From contig NZ_CP080647.1 in the NCBI RefSeq assembly GCF_019599145.1, forward strand, positions 1,736,001 to 1,800,000: a stretch of DNA of 64,000 nucleotides. Reading direction: 5' to 3'. The notes beneath the pieces were generated by a model. It ran no database searches, was not told the origin of the DNA, and saw nothing but the letters and a program-made list of their open reading frames with translations. Of the stretch, positions 37,577 to 45,338 are shown in pieces. Origin of the DNA: Streptomyces akebiae (GTDB lineage Bacteria; Actinomycetota; Actinomycetes; Streptomycetales; Streptomycetaceae). The translations under genes and the position numbers were made by a program. Position 1 is the first letter of the stretch; the number at the start of each line of letters is the position of its first letter.

Positions 37577-38782
37577 ATGGCACGACTCGCCCAGACCCAC
37601 GGTCTCACGGACGTCCAGCAGGAGATCCTGTCCACCGTCCGTGACTTCGTGGACAAGGAGATCATCCCGGTCGCGACCGAGCTGGAGCACCGGGACGAGT
37701 ACCCGCAAGCGATCGTCGACGGGCTCAAGGAGCTGGGCCTGTTCGGTCTGATGATCCCCGAGGAGTACGGCGGTCTGGGCGAGTCCCTCCTCACGTACGC
37801 GCTGTGCGTGGAGGAGATCGCCCGGGGCTGGATGTCCGTGTCCGGGATCATCAACACGCACTTCATCGTGGCGTACATGCTGAAGCAGCACGGCACGCAG
37901 GAACAGAAGGACCACTTCCTGCCGCGGATGGCGGCCGGGGACGTCCGGGGCGCCTTCTCGATGTCGGAGCCGGGACTCGGCTCGGATGTGTCGGCGATCA
38001 CATCGAAGGCGGTCAAGGACGGTGACGAGTACGTCCTGAACGGTCAGAAGATGTGGCTGACGAACGGCGGGACGTCAACGCTCGTCGCCGTTCTCGTCCG
38101 AAGTGACGAAGGACACCCCGAGGGCACGCCGCCCCACAAGTCGATGACGACCTTCCTGGTCGAGAAGGAGCCCGGCTTCGGAGAGGTCCGCCCCGGCCTC
38201 ACCATTCCCGGGAAGATCGACAAGATGGGCTACAAGGGTGTCGACACGACCGAGCTCATCATGGACGGACTGCGCATTCCGGCCAATCGTGTACTCGGCG
38301 GCACCACGGGCCGGGGGTTTTACCAAATGATGGACGGCGTCGAGGTCGGCCGGGTTAATGTGGCCGCCCGTGGTTGCGGTGTCGCTCAGCGTGCATTCGA
38401 ACTCGGTGTCCAGTACGCCCAGCAGCGCCACACTTTCGGCAAGCAGATCGCCCAGCACCAGGCGATCCAGTTCAAGCTGGCCGAGATGGCTACCAAGGTC
38501 GAGGCCGCGCATGCGATGATGGTCAACGCAGCACGCAAAAAGGACTCGGGCGAACGAAACGACCTCGAAGCAGGGATGGCGAAGTACCTCGCCTCCGAAT
38601 ACTGCAAAGAAGTCGTCGAGGACGCTTTCCGGATCCACGGCGGTTACGGCTTCTCCAAGGAGTACGAGATCGAGCGCCTCTACCGTGAGGCGCCGATGCT
38701 GCTGATCGGTGAAGGTACCGCCGAAATCCAGAAAATGATCATCGGTCGTCGGCTGCTCGAAGAGTATCGATTCCAGGGCTAG
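37577..38782 (+). CDS. mcd: Acyl-CoA dehydrogenase, likely methylsuccinyl-CoA dehydrogenase
   Basis: 401 residues. N-terminal ACAD helices (VQQEILSTVRDFVDKEIIPV), FAD/substrate motif GAFSMSEPGLGSDVSAITS, MWLTNGGTSTLVAVLV, central hinge and C-terminal FRIHGGYGFSKEYEIERLYR EAPMLLIGEGT, with the catalytic-base Glu expected in the REAPM segment. The N-terminal extension of proteobacterial Mcd is missing, so the length is that of an ordinary short-chain ACAD. Position as last gene of the EMC run supports oxidation of (2S)-methylsuccinyl-CoA to mesaconyl-CoA. Hairpin follows. Confidence 0.88.
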   Translation: MARLAQTHGLTDVQQEILSTVRDFVDKEIIPVATELEHRDEYPQAIVDGLKELGLFGLMIPEEYGGLGESLLTYALCVEEIARGWMSVSGIINTHFIVAYMLKQHGTQEQKDHFLPRMAAGDVRGAFSMSEPGLGSDVSAITSKAVKDGDEYVLNGQKMWLTNGGTSTLVAVLVRSDEGHPEGTPPHKSMTTFLVEKEPGFGEVRPGLTIPGKIDKMGYKGVDTTELIMDGLRIPANRVLGGTTGRGFYQMMDGVEVGRVNVAARGCGVAQRAFELGVQYAQQRHTFGKQIAQHQAIQFKLAEMATKVEAAHAMMVNAARKKDSGERNDLEAGMAKYLASEYCKEVVEDAFRIHGGYGFSKEYEIERLYREAPMLLIGEGTAEIQKMIIGRRLLEEYRFQG

Positions 38783-38815
38783 TACGCGGTTGGTCCAGGG
38801 TCGGATGTCTGGTTC

Positions 38816-38848
38816 GGGGTGTTTTCTTCGAGAAGAAGATCACACCCC
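38816..38848 (+). terminator. Terminator of the EMC operon
   Basis: GGGGTG / CACCCC outer arms with an inner TTCTTC-GA-GAAGAA stem, 33 bases after the mcd stop. Confidence 0.8.
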
Positions 38849-38909
38849 GTCAGCACTCTTCGGCCGTCGACTCGGCTTCTTGGCTTGCCCAGTTGCGGTC
38901 CGCGACCGG

Positions 38910-38915
38910 TACGAT
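38910..38915 (+). promoter_or_regulatory. Possible -10 element of psd-pssA
   Basis: TACGAT, 58 bases before the psd ATG, with TTGCCC 19 bases upstream as a loose -35. The gap of 191 bases after mcd with a hairpin suggests a separate transcription unit. Confidence 0.4.
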
Positions 38916-38973
38916 CCCGTGAAAGCCGCCGTCCCCAGTCACCGCGCGGCATCATCCGCTACGAAGGTCATCC

Positions 38974-39630
38974 ATGCCCCACAGCCAAACCTCTGCACCA
39001 CGCGACAGCCTGGCCGGCGTACGGCTCGCGCGCGGAGCATCGCCGTGGCTTCTCCCGACCGTCGCCACCGCAGCACTCAGCCTCGCCCGTTCGCGCCGCT
39101 CCGGCGCCGCCCGGGCCGTGGCCGTACCCGCCACCGCGCTGGCGGCGGGCATGCTGTGGTTCTTCCGCGACCCCGAGCGTGAGATCGCCCAGGGCCGGGT
39201 CATCTCGCCCGCCGACGGAGTGGTGCAGAGCATCATGCCGTGGAAGGACGGCCGCACCCGCGTCGCGATCTTCATGAGCCCGCTCAACGTCCACGTCAAC
39301 CGCGCGCCGCTCTCCGGCACGGTGACGTCCGTGGAGCACATCCCGGGTGGGTTCGTACCGGCGTTCAACAAGGAGAGCGAGAACAACGAGCGTGTCGTCT
39401 GGCACTTCGACACCGAACTCGGTGACATCGAGATGATCCAGATCGCCGGCGCCGTGGCTCGCCGCATCGTTCCGTACATCCCCGAGGGCACCAAGGTCGA
39501 GCAGGGTGACCGGATCGGGCTGATCCGCTTCGGCTCCCGCGTCGACATCTACCTGCCCGAGGGCGTGGAGATCGACGTCGAGGTGGGCCAGAAGACCGTG
39601 GCTGGGGTGACTCGCATTGACCGTGACTGA
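38974..39630 (+). CDS. psd: Phosphatidylserine decarboxylase proenzyme, PSD-A-like
   Basis: 218 residues. After a helical membrane-associated N-terminus (LPTVATAALSLARSRRS, VAVPATALAAGMLWFFRDPE) come EIAQGRVISPADGVVQSIMP, the catalytic VAIFMSPLNVHVNRAPLSG, and the self-cleavage site RFGSRVDIYLP near residue 188, where the Ser of the GS pair becomes the pyruvoyl group. It converts phosphatidylserine to phosphatidylethanolamine, the main Streptomyces phospholipid. Its 3' end overlaps the pssA start by 14 bases. Confidence 0.95.
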   Translation: MPHSQTSAPRDSLAGVRLARGASPWLLPTVATAALSLARSRRSGAARAVAVPATALAAGMLWFFRDPEREIAQGRVISPADGVVQSIMPWKDGRTRVAIFMSPLNVHVNRAPLSGTVTSVEHIPGGFVPAFNKESENNERVVWHFDTELGDIEMIQIAGAVARRIVPYIPEGTKVEQGDRIGLIRFGSRVDIYLPEGVEIDVEVGQKTVAGVTRIDRD

Positions 39631-40489
39631 TCCGGAGACCCAACCCGGCCAGACCGGGGCGGGCTGGGTGCCCGACGTGGACGAGGTGGAGGACGACGCG
39701 GAGGAGATGCCGCTGTCGCTCCGCCTGTCGATAGCGGACACGCTCACCCTGGGCAACGCCACGTGCGGCTTCATGGCGGTGTACTTCACCACCACGGGCA
39801 TCCTGATCCCGCACCTCACCGGCAGCCAGGAGTCGGGCATGGCCCGGCACAGCGCGGCCACCGCGGTGATCCTGATGCTGTGCGCGGCGATCTTCGACCT
39901 GTTCGACGGGCTGGTGGCGCGCAAGCTCCGCTCCTCGCCGATGGGCGCGGAGCTGGACAACCTCTCCGACCTGATCAGCTTCGGCCTCGCGCCGGCGTAC
40001 TTCGTCCTCGTCTACGGCATGGTCGCGGACGACGCCCACCAGCGGGTGGCGGCGGTGGGGGCGATCGTCGTACTGCTGGCCGTGGTGCTGAGGCTCGCGA
40101 GATTCTCCTGCGTGACGGTGAAGGACGGCACCTTCCAGGGCATGCCGTCGCCGTTCGGCGCGCTGACGGTCATCTCGATCGTGCTGCTGGAGCTGCCCTT
40201 CGTGGCGACGCTCCTGGCCATCGTCGGTGTCGCGTGGCTGATGGTGAGCCGCGTCGAGTACCCGAAGCCGCGGGGTCCCCTCGCGGGCGCGGTGCTCACC
40301 TGGATCGTCCTCGCGATGGGCCTCCTGGCGGCCTGGGCCTTCGACGCCCCCGGCGGTCAGCTGCTGCTCCAGACCGGCTGCGCGCTGCAGCTCGTCATGG
40401 GCGCGGTGATCCCGCTGTTCGCCACGGCCCGCCGGGTGAACAACTTCCGCGACAACCGGCGCGAGGCGCGGGCGGCGCAGCTGCCCTGA
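39617..40489 (+). CDS. pssA: CDP-diacylglycerol-serine O-phosphatidyltransferase
   Basis: 290 residues from TTG (or a GTG two codons on), inside the end of psd. Integral membrane CDP-alcohol phosphatidyltransferase with the motif DGLVARKLRSSPMGAELDNL ending SD (DGxxAR-x8-GxxxDxxxD), followed by several transmembrane helices (VGAIVVLLAVVLRLARF, VISIVLLELPFVATLLAIVG, AVLTWIVLAMGLLAAWAF). It makes phosphatidylserine from CDP-diacylglycerol, substrate for the adjacent Psd. A long acidic N-terminus (PDVDEVEDDAEEMP) is cytosolic. Confidence 0.94.
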   Translation: MTVTDPETQPGQTGAGWVPDVDEVEDDAEEMPLSLRLSIADTLTLGNATCGFMAVYFTTTGILIPHLTGSQESGMARHSAATAVILMLCAAIFDLFDGLVARKLRSSPMGAELDNLSDLISFGLAPAYFVLVYGMVADDAHQRVAAVGAIVVLLAVVLRLARFSCVTVKDGTFQGMPSPFGALTVISIVLLELPFVATLLAIVGVAWLMVSRVEYPKPRGPLAGAVLTWIVLAMGLLAAWAFDAPGGQLLLQTGCALQLVMGAVIPLFATARRVNNFRDNRREARAAQLP

Positions 40490-40507
40490 CGCTCCGCTCC
40501 AGCACTG

Positions 40508-40548
40508 ACGGGTGTGGCCCGAGCCGATTCGGCTCGGGCCACACCCGT
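40508..40548 (+). terminator. Terminator of psd-pssA
   Basis: An 18-bp stem around loop GATTC: ACGGGTGTGGCCCGAGCC pairs fully with its complement and is followed by TT. It is the longest perfect hairpin I saw in the window. Confidence 0.95.
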
Positions 40549-40693
40549 TTCGTGTTCAAGGGCGTCGGGGTTTGCCCTTGAGGGGTCAACTACCTCGTGT
40601 GGAGCTCCAGTTGCTGGGGGTGAGGATGGGAGGGACGGTGGAAAGGGGTGGGTTTCACATCACTTGGCATCTTTCGAGCGTCAGGAGCAGAGC

Positions 40694-41917
40694 ATGACCT
40701 CGTACGAACTCAGAGAGCACAAGGTCAAGCACACTTCGACGGTTCCGGCGACCAAGGACATCGAGCTGGAGCTGCCCGTCCGGGAGTACGACGGCACCCC
40801 CGGCAACGGCCAGGCGCAGGATCGCGAGCCGGTGCTGATGCTGCACGGCAGAAGCGTGCCGGTTCTGCCGGGCTTCGACCTCGCACCCGTGCCCGGCGGC
40901 GACCCCAACCGGTACAGCTGGGCGCAGGAACTGGCGGCGGCCGGCTACGACGTCTTCCTGCTGGACCTCCAGGGCTCCGGCCGGTCGCCCCGTCCGGGGC
41001 AGATGGACAATCCGTACAACGCCAACCCGGCACAGCAGCAAGCGGTCCTCGTCGACCACACCATCCCGGCGACCGGCCAGCCCACGTACCGGTCGGAGCT
41101 GGGCAGTTCGGAGAGTGACGAGGCGGAGTTGGCGACCGTGGTGAAGTTCATCAAGTCCCAGGTCGGCGAGAGCAAGCGAATCCGCTTCGTCGGCTGGTCC
41201 GCGGCCGCGTTCGTCATGGGCCCCTACACCCTCAAGCATCCCGAGGAGGTAGAGAGCCTGTTCCTGCTCGCTCCGATGTTCCCGCCGCGAGGACGCTGGT
41301 CGGGCAACCCTGACAACCCCTTCGGGCGCCCTGCCGAAGCCGCGACACTGCCCGTCGGCAAGCCGCCCCACCTGTTCGGATTCCCGATGCACGTGGCCAG
41401 CAGGAGTGGATTCAAGCAGTCGCTGACCAGTACCCCCACGCTGTGGGAGGACGGGATCGCCGATCGCGTGTGGGCCGCCTGCATGGAGGACGACCCCCTC
41501 GGCAGCAAGTGGGGCCCCAAGGTGAACGGCGATCCCGAGGGCGTCCTGCGGTACCGGAACACCTACTGGTGGGGCTGGAACAACCAGACCGCGCCATACA
41601 AGAAGGATGGCAAGTACGTGCTCGGCGACAGAGTCCCCGTGCTCATCCTCTACGGGGAACTGGACCGGACCGCCATCACCCGGACACCGATGCCCGACAT
41701 CCTCCACTTCTCCGTTCCGGACCTCTACACGGCCGTCAAGGGCTCGCGGAAGCTCATGTTCTGCTTCGAGGGCTCCGGCCACTCCCTGGCGTGGGAGACC
41801 GTCGCCAAGGACATCCACCGCTTCTCAAGGCAGTGGTTCAAGAACGGCAAGGTGGAGGGGCTCAGCAGCGGCAGCTACTTCAGGGAGTTCGACGGCAATC
41901 TGATCCACTTGCCGTAG
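40694..41917 (+). CDS. Alpha/beta hydrolase, function unknown
   Basis: 407 residues, no signal peptide. Hydrolase fold signs: PVLMLHGRSVPVLPGF (oxyanion region), YDVFLLDLQGSGRSPRPG, nucleophile Ser169 in RFVGWSAAAFVMGPY, Asp in VLILYGELDRTAI and His in FEGSGHSLAWETVAKD. An insertion between strands 5 and 6 with many Pro/Tyr/Asn (GNPDNPFGRP) forms a lid. I cannot name a substrate. Codon use is a little less GC-biased than its neighbours (more AAG, TCG and GAA choices with A/T wobble). It converges on the glycerate kinase gene with three bases between stops. Confidence 0.8.
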   Translation: MTSYELREHKVKHTSTVPATKDIELELPVREYDGTPGNGQAQDREPVLMLHGRSVPVLPGFDLAPVPGGDPNRYSWAQELAAAGYDVFLLDLQGSGRSPRPGQMDNPYNANPAQQQAVLVDHTIPATGQPTYRSELGSSESDEAELATVVKFIKSQVGESKRIRFVGWSAAAFVMGPYTLKHPEEVESLFLLAPMFPPRGRWSGNPDNPFGRPAEAATLPVGKPPHLFGFPMHVASRSGFKQSLTSTPTLWEDGIADRVWAACMEDDPLGSKWGPKVNGDPEGVLRYRNTYWWGWNNQTAPYKKDGKYVLGDRVPVLILYGELDRTAITRTPMPDILHFSVPDLYTAVKGSRKLMFCFEGSGHSLAWETVAKDIHRFSRQWFKNGKVEGLSSGSYFREFDGNLIHLP

Positions 41918-41920
41918 AGG

Positions 41921-43090
41921 TCAGGTCAGGAAGTCCCGGCCGATCCGTTCGGCCACCCGCTCCAGGATCGGCCCCGGGTCGGCGAGGCAGCGTGCCACGT
42001 CCGGCTCGACCTCCGTCAGGGGGTACGCCCGGCGGATACCGGCGCGGCCCAGGGCCTCCGGTGGGAGGGCCAGGCGGCCGCAGACCGCCACGACCTCCTT
42101 GCCGGCCGCGCGGGCGGCCGCGGCGACCCCGGCGGGGGCCTTGCCGTGCAGGGTCTGCTCGTCGAGGGAGCCCTCGCCGGTGATCACCAGCGTGGCCTTC
42201 TCCAGCGCCGGCGCGAAGCCGAGGACGTCGAGCATGACCTCGATGCCGGGGCGGAAACGGGCTCCGAGGACGAGGGCGCCGTAGCCGATGCCGCCCGCGG
42301 CGCCCGCGCCGGGGGCGAGGGCGTGCTCGGCGGCGCGCGGCCCGGCCGTCTTCTCCAGCACGGCCGCGAAGTGCGTCAGGGCCGCGTCCAGCGTCGCCAC
42401 GTCCTCGGGACTCGCGCCCTTCTGTGGGCCGTACACGGCCGGAGCGCCCTTCGGGCCCGTCAGCGGGTTGTCGACGTCGCTCGCCAGCACGAGGTCGACC
42501 GCCGTGAGCCTCTCGTCGAGGCCCGACAGGTCCGCCGTCACCAGGTCGCGCAGGCCTCCGCCGCCGGGCCCGACGGGCTCCCCCGTCGCGTCCAGGAAGC
42601 GCGCGCCGAGCGCGGCGAGCATGCCCGCGCCGCCGTCCGTCGTGGCACTGCCGCCGACGCCGAACACGATCGTGCGGGCGCCCGCGTCGAGCGCGGCGCG
42701 CAACAGCTCTCCGGAGCCGTACGTGGAGGCCGTGAGCGGTGCGAAGACCCCGGCGGGCAGTCGCTGCAACCCGCTCGCCTCGGCCATCTCCACGACGGCC
42801 GTGTCACCGCGCAGCGCGAAGGCGGCGGTGACGGGCTCACCGAGCGGGCCGGCGACCCGTACCTCGCGCCGTCCGAAACCGGCCGCGACCGCCGCGGCCA
42901 CCGTGCCGTCGCCGCCGTCGGCGACCGGCAGTGCCTCGACCTCCAGGTCGGGCAGGACCCGGCGCAGGCCCGCCGTGACCCGCTCGGCGACCTGGACGGC
43001 CGTCAGCGTGCCCTTGAACTTGTCCGCGGCGATCAGCACCCGCGGGTCGGCCGTGTCCGTGTCGATCCCGTCCACTGCGGCGTTCGCCAC
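41921..43090 (-). CDS. glxK: Glycerate kinase (GlxK family)
   Basis: 389 residues from GTG with GAGGGG ahead. Signatures: RVLIAADKFKGTLTAVQVAE (Asp-Lys-Phe-Lys-Gly motif), ALPVADGGDGTVAAAVAAG, GVGGSATTDGGAGMLAALGA and VLVITGEGSLDEQTLHGKAP (in the text ATLVITGEGSLDEQTL). It phosphorylates glycerate, usually giving 2-phosphoglycerate, linking glyoxylate and glycerate use to glycolysis. A 13-residue upstream extension (MTCARPDERGERK) lacks support. Confidence 0.92.
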   Translation of the reverse strand: MANAAVDGIDTDTADPRVLIAADKFKGTLTAVQVAERVTAGLRRVLPDLEVEALPVADGGDGTVAAAVAAGFGRREVRVAGPLGEPVTAAFALRGDTAVVEMAEASGLQRLPAGVFAPLTASTYGSGELLRAALDAGARTIVFGVGGSATTDGGAGMLAALGARFLDATGEPVGPGGGGLRDLVTADLSGLDERLTAVDLVLASDVDNPLTGPKGAPAVYGPQKGASPEDVATLDAALTHFAAVLEKTAGPRAAEHALAPGAGAAGGIGYGALVLGARFRPGIEVMLDVLGFAPALEKATLVITGEGSLDEQTLHGKAPAGVAAAARAAGKEVVAVCGRLALPPEALGRAGIRRAYPLTEVEPDVARCLADPGPILERVAERIGRDFLT

Positions 43091-43290
43091 CTTGCGTTCC
43101 CCTCGCTCGTCGGGCCTTGCGCACGTCAAGGCAGTCGCGCCGCTGTGACCCTAACCGCCCCGGCCCCGGTACGTCATGCCCCCGTCCCGCCCACCGAACA
43201 CCACGCACCGGACAGCAGGCACCGGCCACCCGACGGGCCTCGCCGGGCGACCGTGCGCGGAATCGGGCGGAATCGGGTAGACCTTCGAAC

Positions 43291-44388
43291 ATGACGCCCA
43301 CGACCACGACCCCCCTCACGCCTCCGGTCGGTGCCGAGCTCGCCGACCGGGTGCTCGGGGGCTGGCTCGGCCGGATCGCGGGGAACATGCTCGGCAAGCC
43401 GGTCGAGCAGGGGCTGGTGTGGACGCGGGAGCGGATCGACCGCTATCTGCGGCAGGCGGGGGCTCTGCCGCTCACCGACTACCTCCCGGAGCCGGTCACC
43501 GAGAGTGACAGGCTCGCGCTGCGGCCGGAGTGGCGCACCTGCGTACGGGGCCGGATCCACGGCAGCTGCCGCGACGACGACGTGGACTACGCGATCCTCG
43601 GGCTGCACCTGCTGGAGACGCACGGCTTCGCGTTCAGTACCGAGCAGGTCGGTGACCTGTGGCTGTTGCGGCTGCCGTACCTCCAGACGTTCACGGCGGA
43701 GCGGGCGGCGTACCGCAACCTGGCCGGCGGGCTGAAGCCACCGCTGACGGCCACCTACGACAACCCTTACCAGGAGTGGATCGGCGCCCTCATCCGTGCC
43801 GATGTCTTCGGCTGGACCTCCCCGGGCCGGCCCCGGCGTGCGGCCTCGCTGGCCCGGCGCGACGCGGTGCTGTCGCACACCGGCAACGGTGTGTACGGGG
43901 CGATGTGGGCGGCGGCACTGATCGCGGCGGCGTTCACCGCACCGGGGGCGCGGGCGGCCCTGGACGAGGCGCTGGCCGTGATCCCGGCGAGCAGCCGTCT
44001 GGCCCGGACCGTGCGGAGGGTCGTGTCGCTGTACGACGCCGGACTCCCCTGGGAGGAGACGCTCACGACGGTGGACGAGGAGACGGCCGGGCTCGGCTGG
44101 ATCCACGTCGTACCGAACGCGGCCGTGCTCACGGCCGGGCTGCTGTACGGCGAGGGCGACTTCACCCGCACCCTCGCGCTGACCGTCCGGGGCGGCCTGG
44201 ACACCGACTCGAACGGTGCCACCGCCGGTTCGGTGGCGGGCGTCCTGTGCGGGGCGGCGGCGATCCCGGACCGGTGGAAGGACCCGTTGGAGGACACCGT
44301 GCGCAGCGCCGTGTTCGGTTTCGACGGGGTGCGCATCAGCCAACTCGCGGAGCGCACGGTGCGGTTGGCGGAGGACTTCGGCTCCTGA
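43291..44388 (+). CDS. ADP-ribosylglycohydrolase family protein
   Basis: 365 residues. ARH/DraG-type all-helical fold: LADRVLGGWLGRIAGNMLGK at the N-terminus, GRIHGSCRDDDVDYAILGLH with the first Mg-binding acidic cluster, and the C-terminal RGGLDTDSNGATAGSVAGVL containing the second DTDSN metal motif. The family removes ADP-ribose from proteins or small molecules. A 10-bp direct repeat (GCGGAATCGG twice) lies 15-35 bases before the ATG. Same strand as the NUDIX gene 64 bases later. Confidence 0.9.
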   Translation: MTPTTTTPLTPPVGAELADRVLGGWLGRIAGNMLGKPVEQGLVWTRERIDRYLRQAGALPLTDYLPEPVTESDRLALRPEWRTCVRGRIHGSCRDDDVDYAILGLHLLETHGFAFSTEQVGDLWLLRLPYLQTFTAERAAYRNLAGGLKPPLTATYDNPYQEWIGALIRADVFGWTSPGRPRRAASLARRDAVLSHTGNGVYGAMWAAALIAAAFTAPGARAALDEALAVIPASSRLARTVRRVVSLYDAGLPWEETLTTVDEETAGLGWIHVVPNAAVLTAGLLYGEGDFTRTLALTVRGGLDTDSNGATAGSVAGVLCGAAAIPDRWKDPLEDTVRSAVFGFDGVRISQLAERTVRLAEDFGS

Positions 44389-44452
44389 GCGCCGGTCCTT
44401 CCGCTCCCCGAGCGCCGATCTCCCGCCTTCGCGGGCCGTCTACGCTGGGCGG

Positions 44453-44944
44453 ATGACCACTCAGGACTTCGCCGCATACATCGCGAGCCTGCCCCGTGTC
44501 CTCGCCGGCGCCGCCGCGATCTTCCGGGACGCCGAGGGCCGCGTGCTCCTCGTCGAGCCCAACTACCGCGCGGGATGGGCCCTTCCGGGCGGGACGATCG
44601 AGTCGGAGGACGGCGAGACCCCGAGGCAGGGGGCCCGGCGGGAGACGCTGGAGGAGATCGGGCTGGACGTCGAGCCGGGGCGGCTGCTCGCCGTGGACTG
44701 GGTGCAGGGCGTGGGGCGGCCGCCGCTGGTGGCGTACGTGTACGACGGCGGGGTGCTCGACGAGGACGATCTGAAGCGGATCCGGTTGCAGGAGGAGGAG
44801 TTGCTGTCGTGGCGGCTCGTCCCACGCGCCGAGCTCTCCGGGTATCTTCTCGGACCGCTCGGCTCCCGGGTGCTCGCCGCCCTCGACGCGCTGGCGGAGG
44901 GCACGGGGCCGGTCGAGCTGGAGAACGGCGAGCGGGTCGTCTGA
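44453..44944 (+). CDS. NUDIX hydrolase
   Basis: 163 residues. The Nudix box is GGTIESEDGETPRQGARRETLEEIGL: the RETLEEIGL half is canonical, while the spacing between the first Gly pair and Glu is two residues longer than the usual Gx5E. Upstream AAIFRDAEGRVLLVEPNYRA GWALP and a C-terminal SWRLVPRAELSGYL are typical. It hydrolyses a nucleoside diphosphate linked to X, possibly ADP-ribose or a nucleotide sugar; the neighbour ADP-ribosylglycohydrolase makes ADP-ribose a reasonable guess. Confidence 0.87.
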   Translation: MTTQDFAAYIASLPRVLAGAAAIFRDAEGRVLLVEPNYRAGWALPGGTIESEDGETPRQGARRETLEEIGLDVEPGRLLAVDWVQGVGRPPLVAYVYDGGVLDEDDLKRIRLQEEELLSWRLVPRAELSGYLLGPLGSRVLAALDALAEGTGPVELENGERVV

Positions 44945-45338
44945 ACGGGCGAGGACCGGCCACCGCGATGCCGTCCGGCCGCGGCCCACCGTTGACAGGA
45001 GTCAGCTGACCTCGCGTCAACTGGCCCTGCACAGAACGTTAAATGAATGAACCTTCCACTTAATGGAAGTTTAAAGCGCTGGCCGAAAACGCTGCCCGTT
45101 TGTCACTTCAGCATCTAGGCTGACGTCACCCCCGTCCGAGCGATCGCGCCCCGTTGCCTCACTCGGGAACCGGGGCAGCACTTGGGACACCCGTGACCGG
45201 CGGCCCGGGGGCGGGCCGTGGCGCCGGGAGATCCGGAGCCCCTGGGGGAACGGTCACCGGGAGCCGCCCGGAGCAGTCGGTCTCCCCCCACCTGCGGGCC
45301 GATTCCCGCCCGTCATCACCGAACAGGCAGCTGAGGTC
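44945..45338 (+). other. Intergenic region before the Ser/Thr kinase
   Basis: 394 bases without a credible gene. It contains GTTGAC...GTCAAC flanking the palindrome GTCAGCTGAC (44991-45021), and an AT-rich island (about 45038-45075) holding the inverted repeat CTTCCA-CTTAA-TGGAAG (45053-45069). The island probably marks promoter and operator DNA for the kinase gene; I could not define -10 and -35 elements with confidence. Confidence 0.5.
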
